NCBI RefSeq assembly: GCF_003284975.1
Contig: NZ_QMEU01000034.1
Span: 1 to 40,056 of the forward strand
Reading direction: 5' to 3'
DNA length: 40,056 nt
Origin: Mycobacterium colombiense
Lineage (GTDB): Bacteria; Actinomycetota; Actinomycetes; Mycobacteriales; Mycobacteriaceae
Shown: positions 15,132-22,248 of the stretch, in pieces
Position numbering within the stretch: the first letter of the stretch is position 1
How the letters are laid out: the number at the start of each line of letters is the position of its first letter
Made by a program: the position numbers and the translations under genes
Notes under the pieces: generated by a model
What the model saw: the letters and a program-made list of their open reading frames with translations, nothing else
What the model was told of the DNA's origin: nothing
The model's database searches: none

Positions 15132-16817
15132 TCAGCGCCGAGGGCTGCCGTCCGGTGACGTCGGTCGGACGAGTTCGACGAGCAGGTTGGGGATTTCGAG
15201 CCGGGGCAAGATCACTTCGACGAACACCATGCGGTCCTGGTTTTGCGCCGCTGCGGTCAGGGCGTCGTCGAGCTCGCCGTAGGTCTGCACCCGAAACGAC
15301 AAGTGGTCGGTAACGCCCAGCGCCCGGGGTACGTCCGTCCACTGCCAGCTCACGATGTCGTTATAGGGCGCGGTCTGGCCGTGGATCGCCCGCTCGATCG
15401 TGTAGCCGTCGTTGTTGACCACCACGATGACGGGGGACAGGCCCTCGCGCGAAAAGGCGCCCAGCTCCTGGACGGTCAGTTGCGCGGCGCCGTCGCCAAT
15501 GATCAACACCGTCCTGCGGTCGGGGTGCGCCACGGCCGCCCCCAGCGCGGCGGGCAACGTGTAACCGATTGAGCCCCATAGTGGTTGACCGATGAACGTA
15601 ACGCCCTGCGGCAACCGGTGGTCGGCCATGCCATAAAAAGAGGTGCCCTGGTCGGCGAGCACCACGTTGCCCGGTGTGAGGGCCACACACAGGCGGTCCC
15701 ACAGCATCTTCTGGGTCAGCGGTTCGTCGCGGTGCGGGGGCGGCGGCAGCGGCTCGGCCGGCGGCGATACCACCGGCGGCGACGAGACACCGCGCCGGGC
15801 CACGATGGTGGCCAGCGCGTCGAGCGCGGCGCCCATTTCCAACGGCGCGAAGACTTCCCCGGCCACGCTGCTCTGATACTGGCCCACGTCGATGGTCCGG
15901 GCCGGGTCGATGCGCTGGCTGAAGAAGCCGCTGACCATGTCGGTGAACACCACGCCGGCGGTCACCAGCACGGGCGCGTCTTCGATCGCGGCGCGCACCG
16001 CCGGCGCGCTGGCCGACCCGGCGTAGATGCCCAGGAAGTTGGGTGAGCTCTCGTCGAGCAGGCTCTTGCCCCACATCAACGTGGCGTGCGGCACCACGTC
16101 GGCGGCCAGCAGCGCCTCGAGTTCCTTGATCGCCTGCAGCCGGTGCACCAGCAGGTCGGCGAGCACCGTGATCTGGTGGTCGCCGATGAGTGCGCTCGCC
16201 GCCTCGACGAACATCGCCAGGGCACGGGGACTGGTGCCACCGGTGTAGCGGGGCAACGGCGCCTCCGGCGGCTCGGTAGGGAAGCGCGCCACGTCGGTGG
16301 ACAGCAGGATATATCCGGGGCGCTTCTGCTCACGCACCTCCGACAACACCCGGTCGATCTCGCGGCGGGCCGTTGCGGGCATGAGATTGGTTTGGGCGCA
16401 AGTGATTTCGCGACTGACCCGGAAGAAGTGCTCGAAGTCCCCGTCGCCGAGCGAATGGTGCAGCGCGCGGCGGGTGCCCTGGGCGTCCTTGGACGGGCCG
16501 CCGACGATGTGCACGACGGGTACCTGTTCGGCGTAGCTGCCCGCGATCGCGTTGGCCGCCGAGAGCTCGCCGACGCCGAATGTCGTTACCAAAGCCGACA
16601 TTCCGCGCAGGCGACCGTATCCGTCGGCGGCGTAGCCGGCGTTGAGTTCGTTGGCGTTGCCGACCCAGCGGATGCGGGGATGGGCGATGATGTGGTCGAG
16701 GAATTCCAGGTTGTAATCGCCGGGAACACCGAAGATCTCCGAGACGCCGAGCTCGGCGAGACGGTCCAACAGGTAGTCACCGACGGTGTATGCGGTATCG
16801 GTCGCGGCATCAGTCAC
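15132..16817 (-). CDS. kdc: Thiamine diphosphate-dependent alpha-keto-acid decarboxylase
   Basis: A 561-residue decarboxylase of the pyruvate/indolepyruvate decarboxylase class, orthologous by sequence and context to M. tuberculosis Rv0853c (branched-chain/aromatic keto-acid decarboxylase). The catalytic Glu57 lies in [15 protein letters not shown], and the His-His pair (120-121) is in [12 protein letters not shown]. The ThDP/Mg motif starts GDGAAQL at 441 and ends NNDGY at 469. The start is GTG at 16817: TACCGT sits seven bases before it, fitting a leaderless mRNA, and the longer upstream frame has no homology. A Pro-rich linker precedes the C-terminal domain. It is divergent from the SRPBCC gene. 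Confidence 0.94.
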   Translation of the reverse strand: MTDAATDTAYTVGDYLLDRLAELGVSEIFGVPGDYNLEFLDHIIAHPRIRWVGNANELNAGYAADGYGRLRGMSALVTTFGVGELSAANAIAGSYAEQVPVVHIVGGPSKDAQGTRRALHHSLGDGDFEHFFRVSREITCAQTNLMPATARREIDRVLSEVREQKRPGYILLSTDVARFPTEPPEAPLPRYTGGTSPRALAMFVEAASALIGDHQITVLADLLVHRLQAIKELEALLAADVVPHATLMWGKSLLDESSPNFLGIYAGSASAPAVRAAIEDAPVLVTAGVVFTDMVSGFFSQRIDPARTIDVGQYQSSVAGEVFAPLEMGAALDALATIVARRGVSSPPVVSPPAEPLPPPPHRDEPLTQKMLWDRLCVALTPGNVVLADQGTSFYGMADHRLPQGVTFIGQPLWGSIGYTLPAALGAAVAHPDRRTVLIIGDGAAQLTVQELGAFSREGLSPVIVVVNNDGYTIERAIHGQTAPYNDIVSWQWTDVPRALGVTDHLSFRVQTYGELDDALTAAAQNQDRMVFVEVILPRLEIPNLLVELVRPTSPDGSPRR

Positions 16818-16824
16818 TCCCACG

Positions 16825-16830
16825 ACGGTA
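16825..16830 (-). promoter_or_regulatory. -10 element TACCGT, leaderless start of the decarboxylase gene
   Basis: On the minus strand TACCGT matches TANNNT and is followed by exactly seven bases before the GTG at 16817. This spacing predicts transcription starting at the start codon. Confidence 0.55.
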
Positions 16831-16871
16831 CGCTCGAAGTCCAATCCGTTCCGGGTGAGACGCCGTGCCAG

Positions 16872-16877
16872 TATCGT
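16872..16877 (+). promoter_or_regulatory. -10 element TATCGT, leaderless start of the first SRPBCC gene
   Basis: TATCGT is followed by seven bases and then the ATG at 16885, with no ribosome-binding sequence. It is back to back with the decarboxylase promoter 41 bases away. Confidence 0.6.
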
Positions 16878-16884
16878 GCGGGCC

Positions 16885-17328
16885 ATGGCACTCAAAGAAT
16901 CCCGCGACATCGTCATCGAAGCCAGTCCCGACGAGATTCTGGACGTCATCGCCGACTTCGAAGCGATGCCCGACTGGTCGGAGCCGCATCAGAGTGCGGA
17001 GATCCTCGACACCGGCGACGACGGGCGCCCCCGCCAAGTGCGGATGAAGGTCAAGGTCGCCGGGATCACCGACGAACAGGTGGTGGCCTACACCTGGGGC
17101 GACAACGTGGTGAGCTGGAAGCTGGTCAGCTCCTCGCAGCAGAAGGCGCAGGACGGGAAGTACACCCTGGTGCCGCAGGGCGAGGGGACCCTGGTCAAGT
17201 TCGAGTTGCTGGCCGACCCGAACGTGCCGCTGCCGGGCTTTGTGCTCAAGCGTGCCGTGAAGGGAACCATCGATTCGGCGACCAAGGCGCTGCGCGAGCG
17301 GGTGCTCCAGGTAAAGAAGGGTAACTAG
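16885..17328 (+). CDS. SRPBCC/START-like lipid- or CoA-binding protein
   Basis: A 147-residue helix-grip protein (polyketide cyclase/START-like fold), orthologous by sequence and order to Rv0854. [22 protein letters not shown] opens the first strand and helix, [20 protein letters not shown] gives the cavity edge, and the C-terminal helix ([19 protein letters not shown]) closes the pocket. The fold binds hydrophobic ligands; no catalytic residues are evident. The ATG at 16885 fits a leaderless transcript. Far follows after five bases, so the two probably form one unit. Two related proteins follow Far. Confidence 0.9.
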   Translation: MALKESRDIVIEASPDEILDVIADFEAMPDWSEPHQSAEILDTGDDGRPRQVRMKVKVAGITDEQVVAYTWGDNVVSWKLVSSSQQKAQDGKYTLVPQGEGTLVKFELLADPNVPLPGFVLKRAVKGTIDSATKALRERVLQVKKGN

Positions 17329-17333
17329 CCGCC

Positions 17334-18575
17334 GTGGGCGGTGGCGGGCCGCTGGCGGGGGTGCGCGTCATCGAACTCGGCGGCATCGGGCCCGGGCCGC
17401 ACGCGGGAATGCTGCTCGCCGACTTGGGTGCCGACGTGGTGCGGGTGCGCCGGCCCGGCGGCGTGGCGATCGCGAGCGCGGCGAAGCCGGGCGAAGCGGG
17501 TCGCCACCAAACAGGCGTGGCGATCGCGAGCGCGGCGAAGCCGGGCGAAGCGGGTCGCCACCAAACAGGCGTGGCGATCGCGAGCGCGGCGAAGCCGGGC
17601 GAAGCGGGTCGCCACCAAACAGGCGTCGCGATGCCGGCCGAGAGTCGCGACCTGCTGCACCGCGGCAAGCGCATCGTCGACCTGGACGTCAAGGCGCGTC
17701 CGCAGGCGCTGCTGGGCCTGGCCGCCAAGGCCGACGTGCTGCTGGACTGCTTCCGGCCCGGAACCTGCGAGCGACTCGGCATCGGGCCCGACGACTGCGC
17801 GGCGCTCAACCCGCGGCTGATCTACGCCCGGATGACCGGCTGGGGCCAGCACGGCCCGCTGGCCGCGACCGCCGGCCACGACATCAATTACCTGGCGCAG
17901 ACCGGTGCGTTGTCGGCGCTGGGCTACGCCGACCGGCCACCGATGCCGCCGCTGAACCTGGTCGCCGACTTCGGCGGCGGCTCGATGCTGGTGGTGATCG
18001 GCATCGCGGCCGCCCTCTACGAACGCGAACGCTCGGGCACCGGGCAGGTGATCGACGCGGCGATGGTCGACGGTGTCAGCCTGCTGTCCCAGATGATGTG
18101 GACCATGAAGTCCACTGGGGCACTGCGCGACCGGCGCGAATCGTTTCTGCTCGACGGTGGCGCCCCGTTCTACGGCTGCTACGAGACCGCCGACGGTAAG
18201 TACGTCGCCGTCGGCGCCATCGAGCCGCAATTCTTCGCGGCGTTGCTCGATGGGCTTGGCCTGTCACCCGATGACGTGCCCGCCCAACACGACAAAGCTT
18301 CCTATCCGCGGATGCGCGAGATCTTCACCCGGCGGTTCGCCGGGCGCACGCGCGACGAGTGGGCACAGACGTTCGCCGGCACCGACGCGTGCGTCACCGC
18401 AGTGCTGACGTGGAGCGAGGCCGCCACCGACGAGCACTTGCGGGCGCGGTCCACGGTCATCACCGCCCACGGCGCCGACCAGGGCGCGCCCGCCCCGCGC
18501 TTTTCGCGGACCCCGGCCGGGCCGGTCGGACCACCCCCGGCGACGACCACGCCGCTTGCCGAAATCAACTGGTAG
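17334..18575 (+). CDS. far: CaiB/BaiF family CoA racemase/transferase (Far-like) with an in-frame repeat insertion
   Basis: A 413-residue type III CoA-transferase/alpha-methylacyl-CoA racemase homologue, orthologous by order to Rv0855. The family triad as known from Mcr maps to His182 (AGHDINYL), Asp212 (VADFGGGSM) and Glu297 (GAIEPQFF). The N-terminus has ELGGIGPGPHAGMLLADLGADVVRVRRPGG. Residues 44-97 are three perfect copies of an 18-residue unit (VAIASAAKPGEAGRHQTG) encoded by a 54-bp DNA repeat. Without them the protein is 359 aa, normal for the family, and the active-site numbers fall to 128/158/243, close to Mcr. The insert lies in the loop after a Rossmann strand, before HRGKRIVDLDVK, a region near bound CoA in the family. 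Whether the enzyme stays active is unknown. The GTG at 17334 is the start. Confidence 0.92.
   Translation: MGGGGPLAGVRVIELGGIGPGPHAGMLLADLGADVVRVRRPGGVAIASAAKPGEAGRHQTGVAIASAAKPGEAGRHQTGVAIASAAKPGEAGRHQTGVAMPAESRDLLHRGKRIVDLDVKARPQALLGLAAKADVLLDCFRPGTCERLGIGPDDCAALNPRLIYARMTGWGQHGPLAATAGHDINYLAQTGALSALGYADRPPMPPLNLVADFGGGSMLVVIGIAAALYERERSGTGQVIDAAMVDGVSLLSQMMWTMKSTGALRDRRESFLLDGGAPFYGCYETADGKYVAVGAIEPQFFAALLDGLGLSPDDVPAQHDKASYPRMREIFTRRFAGRTRDEWAQTFAGTDACVTAVLTWSEAATDEHLRARSTVITAHGADQGAPAPRFSRTPAGPVGPPPATTTPLAEINW
17463..17624. repeat. Three perfect 54-bp tandem repeats (MIRU-like) inside far
   Basis: Units begin at 17463, 17517 and 17571 and are identical over 54 bases. Each has a 45-bp core that starts GTGGCGATCG and ends GGGTCGCCAC, whose outer seven bases are complementary (GTGGCGA/TCGCCAC), plus a 9-bp spacer CAAACAGGC. 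The unit length is a multiple of three and the frame stays open. The flank after the array (GTCGCGATG at 17625) resembles the unit start with one change in the first seven bases, suggesting insertion at a look-alike site. A second locus with the same core lies at 30888. Confidence 0.93.
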
Positions 18576-18619
18576 GTAACTGTTTACGCCGAATCCGTCC
18601 GTAGCGAGATCGGCGTTGC

Positions 18620-18625
18620 TAAGTT
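18620..18625 (+). promoter_or_regulatory. -10 element TAAGTT, leaderless start of the second SRPBCC gene
   Basis: TAAGTT is followed by eight bases and the GTG at 18634, without a ribosome site. GGCGTT stands just before it, as it does before the third SRPBCC gene. Confidence 0.55.
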
Positions 18626-18633
18626 GATGTTCA

Positions 18634-19089
18634 GTGGCCGTAAAAGCATCACGGGAATTCGTCGTCAACGCGCCGCCAGAAGTGGTCATGGAGGCGCTGA
18701 CAGACGTCGGCGTCCTGTCATCGTGGTCGCCGCTGCACAAACACATCGAAGTGATCGACCGTTATCCCGACGGCCGGCCCCACCATGTCAAGACCACCAT
18801 CAAGATCCTCGGGCTGGTCGACAAAGAGGTCCTGGAATATCACTGGGGCCCCGATTGGGTCGTCTACGACGCCACGGGGACCTCGCAGCAGCACGGGCAG
18901 CACGTCGAATACACCCTCAAACCCGAAGGGATCGACCAGACTCGGGTGCGCTTCGACATCACCGTCGAACCCGGCCGGCCCATGCCCGCGTTCATCGTGC
19001 GACGGGCCGCCGAGAGCGTTCTCGACGCCTCGATGAAGGGGTTGCGCGACCTGGTCTCGGGCTACAGGGAGTCCCCCGGCGCCGAATAG
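18634..19089 (+). CDS. SRPBCC/START-like protein, second copy
   Basis: A 151-residue helix-grip protein, orthologous by order to Rv0856. It opens with the GTG codon followed by AVKASREFVVNAPPEVVMEAL and has SWSPLHKHIEVIDRYPDGRPHHVKTTI, EYHWGPDWVVYDATGTSQQHGQHVEY and a closing helix with RRAAESVLDASMKGLRDLV. It is much closer to the next gene (same WGPDW and QQHGQH blocks) than to the copy before far, so these two arose by a later tandem duplication. The C-terminal eight residues (RESPGAE region) extend past the fold. The ligand is unknown; a hydrophobic acyl or polyketide-like molecule is possible. Confidence 0.88.
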   Translation: MAVKASREFVVNAPPEVVMEALTDVGVLSSWSPLHKHIEVIDRYPDGRPHHVKTTIKILGLVDKEVLEYHWGPDWVVYDATGTSQQHGQHVEYTLKPEGIDQTRVRFDITVEPGRPMPAFIVRRAAESVLDASMKGLRDLVSGYRESPGAE

Positions 19090-19114
19090 CCTTCGCCGGT
19101 GGCTGCGCTGGCGT

Positions 19115-19120
19115 TAACTT
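19115..19120 (+). promoter_or_regulatory. -10 element TAACTT, leaderless start of the third SRPBCC gene
   Basis: TAACTT is followed by seven bases and the GTG at 19128. It lies 26 bases after the previous stop, so this gene has its own promoter in addition to any read-through. Confidence 0.5.
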
Positions 19121-19127
19121 AGTAATA

Positions 19128-19568
19128 GTGGCCGTTCAAGCATCGTCGGAAATCGTCATCGACGCGCCTCCGGAAGTCATCATGGAGGCGCTCGCCGATA
19201 TGGATGCCGTGCCCTCGTGGTCGTCGGTCCACAAGCGGGTCGAGGTCGTCGACAAGCACCCTGACGGCCGCCCCCACCACGTGAAGGTCACGATCTCGGT
19301 GACCGGCATCCACGACACGGAATTGCTCGAATACCATTGGGGCCCAGACTGGATGGTGTGGGACGCCCGGAAGACGGCGCAGCAGCACGGTCAGCACGGC
19401 GAGTACAACCTGAGCCGGCTGGGCGTCGACAAGACCAGGGTGCGCTTCACCATCACCGTCGAACCGTGGGCGCCGCTACCGGAGTTCTGGATAGCCCGGG
19501 CCCGCAAGAAAATCCTGCACTCCGCGCTGGAGGGCCTGCGTAAGCGCGTGATGGGAACGGTCGGCTAA
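19128..19568 (+). CDS. SRPBCC/START-like protein, third copy
   Basis: A 146-residue helix-grip protein, orthologous by order to Rv0857. It shares SSEIVIDAPPEVIMEALADM, SVHKRVEVVDKHPDGRPHHVKVTI, EYHWGPDWMVWDARKTAQQHG and the C-terminal helix with its upstream neighbour. The open frame runs far upstream, but the GTG at 19128 matches the first codon of the paralogue and has a correctly placed -10 element. It overlaps the convergent dapC gene by four bases at the stop codons. Confidence 0.88.
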   Translation: MAVQASSEIVIDAPPEVIMEALADMDAVPSWSSVHKRVEVVDKHPDGRPHHVKVTISVTGIHDTELLEYHWGPDWMVWDARKTAQQHGQHGEYNLSRLGVDKTRVRFTITVEPWAPLPEFWIARARKKILHSALEGLRKRVMGTVG

Positions 19569-20755
19569 CCGGCGTCTTTCAGCGCGGCCAGCCGCTTGAT
19601 CGCCTCGTCGAGTGTGTCGTCGCGTTTACAGAAGGTGAAGCGCACCAAGTGATTCCACACGTCGGCCGGACCGTTGCTCGCCGCAGGGTCGCAGAACGCC
19701 GACATCGGGATCGCGGCAACGCCAACCTTTTCCGGCAGCACCGCGCAGAACTCGCTGCTGTCGTCGTATCCCAGCGGACGCGGATCGGCGCACAGGAAGT
19801 ACGTGCCGGCGCTGTCGTGCACCTCGAACCCGACGTCGATCAGCCCGGCGGCCAGCCGATCGCGTCTGGCCTGCAGCGTGGCGCGCAGGTCGTCCACCCA
19901 TGCGTCCTCGGTGTCCAGGGCCAGCGCCACCGCCGGCTGGAACGGCGCGCCGCCGACATAGCTCAGGTACTGTTTGGCCGCGCGCATCCCGGCGATCAGA
20001 TGCGCTGGGCCGCAAGCCCATCCGATCTTCCAGCCGGTGCAGTTGAACATCTTGGCCGCGCTGGAGATGGTGATGGTGCGCTCGGCCATACCGTGCAAGC
20101 CGGCCAACGGCACGTGTTGGTGGCCACTGGGGGTCGTAAATACCAGGTGCTCGTAGACCTCGTCGGTGATCACCAGTAGGTCGGCCGCGACCGCCACCTC
20201 GGCGATGGCCGCCAACTCTTCGGCGCGTAGCACCGTGCCGGTCGGGTTGTGCGGTGAGTTGACGATCAGCGCCCGGGTCCGGGGCGTAACGGCCCGGCGC
20301 AGCGCGTCGGCGTCCAGGGCGAAGCCGCGACCGTGGGGGACCAGGGGCACCGCCACCCGTTGCGCGGAGGCCATCGCCACCACGGGTGAGTAGGAGTCGT
20401 AGAACGGCTCGATCAGCAGGACCTCGGAGCCGGGTTCGACCAGGCCGATCACCGCCGAGGCGATGGCCTCGGTCGCCCCGACCGTCACCAGCACCTCGGT
20501 GTCGGGGTCGTAGTCGATGCCGTAGCGGCGCCGGCGCTGGGCCGCGATGGCGTGGCGCAGCGGCGCGATGCCGATGCCCGGGGGGTACTGGTTGACCCCG
20601 TCGGCGATGGCCTCCTGGGCGGCCTTGAGCATGGCCGGGGGGCCGTCCTCGTCGGGAAACCCCTGGCCCAGGTTCACCGCTCCGATGCGCGCGGCCAGCG
20701 CCGACATCTCGGCGAACACCGTGGTCGCGTAGGGGCGCAGTCGCTCCACCGTCAT
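19565..20755 (-). CDS. dapC: PLP-dependent aminotransferase, N-succinyldiaminopimelate aminotransferase DapC
   Basis: A 396-residue class I aminotransferase, orthologous by order and length to Rv0858c. DapC makes N-succinyl-LL-diaminopimelate from the 6-keto precursor and glutamate, in lysine and peptidoglycan synthesis. PLP-binding marks are the catalytic Lys235 in SSAAKMFNCTGWKIGW, Asp198 and Tyr201 in VITDEVYEHL, Asn171-region NSPHNPTGT, and the C-terminal substrate-carboxylate Arg in HLVRFTFCK. The start ATG at 20755 has TAAGCT eight bases upstream, again a leaderless layout. The related kynurenine-type aminotransferases are an alternative. Confidence 0.9.
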   Translation of the reverse strand: MTVERLRPYATTVFAEMSALAARIGAVNLGQGFPDEDGPPAMLKAAQEAIADGVNQYPPGIGIAPLRHAIAAQRRRRYGIDYDPDTEVLVTVGATEAIASAVIGLVEPGSEVLLIEPFYDSYSPVVAMASAQRVAVPLVPHGRGFALDADALRRAVTPRTRALIVNSPHNPTGTVLRAEELAAIAEVAVAADLLVITDEVYEHLVFTTPSGHQHVPLAGLHGMAERTITISSAAKMFNCTGWKIGWACGPAHLIAGMRAAKQYLSYVGGAPFQPAVALALDTEDAWVDDLRATLQARRDRLAAGLIDVGFEVHDSAGTYFLCADPRPLGYDDSSEFCAVLPEKVGVAAIPMSAFCDPAASNGPADVWNHLVRFTFCKRDDTLDEAIKRLAALKDAG

Positions 20756-21032
20756 GGTGGTCGAGCTTAGGCGTGGCGGGCCACGGCCAGTGCCCGGTAC
20801 GCCTGCCGGCCCAGCGTGAAGTTAAGTGCGCACTCGCCGCCGAGCGTGAACGTAGTTGCACGTTCGGCCGGGGCGGCCGTCCGGCCGAGCCGACGCGTGG
20901 CGTGCGTCACTCGGCGCCCCTGAGCTGCGCGATCTTGCCCAACCAACAGGTTGGCCGGGGGCCCTGTTAGGGTGGGGCGGAATCTATCTCGCAGACGGAT
21001 TCGAACCCTATTCGTCAGAACAGGAAGTCGTC
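20756..21032. other. dapC-fadA intergenic region with degenerate inverted repeats
   Basis: This 277-bp gap between divergent genes is the largest in the window. It holds two related blocks that both begin AGCGTGAA (20813 and 20842). The second can fold as CGAGCGTG (20841-20848) with CACGTTCG (20859-20866), allowing one G-U pair. Further along, CCAACC-AACA-GGTTGG (20939-20954) is a perfect six-base hairpin. TAGGGT (20968-20973) could be the fadAB -10 element, giving a leader of about 50 bases. No gene is supported here. Confidence 0.4.
20764..20769 (-). promoter_or_regulatory. -10 element TAAGCT, leaderless start of dapC
   Basis: On the minus strand TAAGCT is followed by CGACCACC and then the ATG at 20755. 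No ribosome-binding sequence is present. Confidence 0.5.
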
Positions 21033-22244
21033 ATGTCCGAAGAAGCTTTTATCTATGAGGCCATCCGCACCCCGCGGGGCAAGCAGCGCAACGGTTCGCT
21101 GAACGAGGTCAAGCCGCTCAACCTGGTCGTGGGCCTGGTGGACGAGCTGCGCCGGCGTTTCCCCGACCTAGACGAGAACCTGATCAGCGACATGATCCTG
21201 GGTGTTGTGTCCCCGGTCGGTGACCAGGGCGGCGACATCGCCCGCACCGCGGTGCTGGCCGCCGGCCTGCCGGAGACCACGGGCGGCGTGCAGCTCAACC
21301 GGTTCTGCGCCTCCGGCCTCGAGGCCGTCAACACCGCCGCCCAGAAGGTTCGGTCCGGCTGGGACGACCTGGTGCTGGCCGGCGGTGTCGAGTCGATGAG
21401 CCGGGTGCCGATGGGCTCCGACGGCGGCGCCTGGGCGACCGACCCCGAGACCAACTACCAGATCGGCTTCGTGCCGCAGGGCATCGGCGCCGACCTGATC
21501 GCCACCATCGAGGGCTTCTCCCGCGACGACGTCGACGCCTACGCGCTGCGCAGCCAGCAGAAGGCCGCCGCGGCGTGGTCGGGCGGCTACTTCGCCAAGT
21601 CGGTGGTGCCGGTGCGCGACCAGAACGGTCTGGTCATCCTCGACCACGACGAGCACATGCGGCCCGACACCACGCTCGAGGGTCTGGGCAAGCTGAAGAC
21701 CGCGTTCGACGGGATCGGTGAGATGGGCGGGTTCGACGACGTCGCCCTCACCAAGTACCACTGGGTCGAGAAGATCAACCACGTCCACACCGGCGGCAAC
21801 AGCTCGGGCATCGTCGACGGCGCCGCGCTGGTGCTGGTCGGTTCGGAAGCCGCGGGCAAGTCGCAGGGCCTGACGCCGCGGGCACGCATCGTGGCCACCG
21901 CCACCAGCGGCTCGGACCCGGTCATCATGCTGACCGGCCCGACCCCGGCCACGCAGAAGGTTCTCGACCGCGCGGGCCTGACGATCGACGACATCGACCT
22001 GTTCGAGCTGAACGAGGCGTTCGCGTCGGTGGTGCTGAAGTTCCAGAAGGACCTCAACATCCCCGACGAGAAGCTCAACGTCAACGGTGGCGCCATCGCG
22101 ATGGGCCACCCGCTGGGCGCCACCGGCGCCATGATCACCGGCACCATGGTCGACGAGCTCGAGCGCCGCAACGCGCGTCGCGCCCTGGTCACGCTGTGCA
22201 TCGGCGGCGGCATGGGTGTCGCCACCATCATCGAGAGGGTTTAA
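21033..22244 (+). CDS. fadA: Acetyl-CoA acyltransferase (3-ketoacyl-CoA thiolase) FadA
   Basis: A 403-residue thiolase, the beta subunit of the mycobacterial trifunctional beta-oxidation complex (Rv0859 orthologue). It cleaves 3-ketoacyl-CoA with CoA. The nucleophile is Cys92 in [12 protein letters not shown], His359 is in [15 protein letters not shown] and Cys389 is in TLCIGGGMG, the complete thiolase triad. NEAFASVV (about residue 328) is also present. The ATG at 21033 gives the normal N-terminus [16 protein letters not shown]; the frame is open upstream without homology. fadB starts four bases after its stop, so the two subunits are co-expressed. Confidence 0.97.
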   Translation: MSEEAFIYEAIRTPRGKQRNGSLNEVKPLNLVVGLVDELRRRFPDLDENLISDMILGVVSPVGDQGGDIARTAVLAAGLPETTGGVQLNRFCASGLEAVNTAAQKVRSGWDDLVLAGGVESMSRVPMGSDGGAWATDPETNYQIGFVPQGIGADLIATIEGFSRDDVDAYALRSQQKAAAAWSGGYFAKSVVPVRDQNGLVILDHDEHMRPDTTLEGLGKLKTAFDGIGEMGGFDDVALTKYHWVEKINHVHTGGNSSGIVDGAALVLVGSEAAGKSQGLTPRARIVATATSGSDPVIMLTGPTPATQKVLDRAGLTIDDIDLFELNEAFASVVLKFQKDLNIPDEKLNVNGGAIAMGHPLGATGAMITGTMVDELERRNARRALVTLCIGGGMGVATIIERV

Positions 22245-22248
22245 GACC

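Noticed and set aside
17463..17624. Tandem repeats considered as a CRISPR array
   Set aside because: The nine-base spacers are identical, the units are contiguous and translated, and no cas genes are near.
17325..18230. Minus-strand frame across far containing repeated ATRFARLRRARDRH blocks
   Set aside because: This is the reverse reading of the 54-bp repeat; the sense strand carries the racemase motifs.
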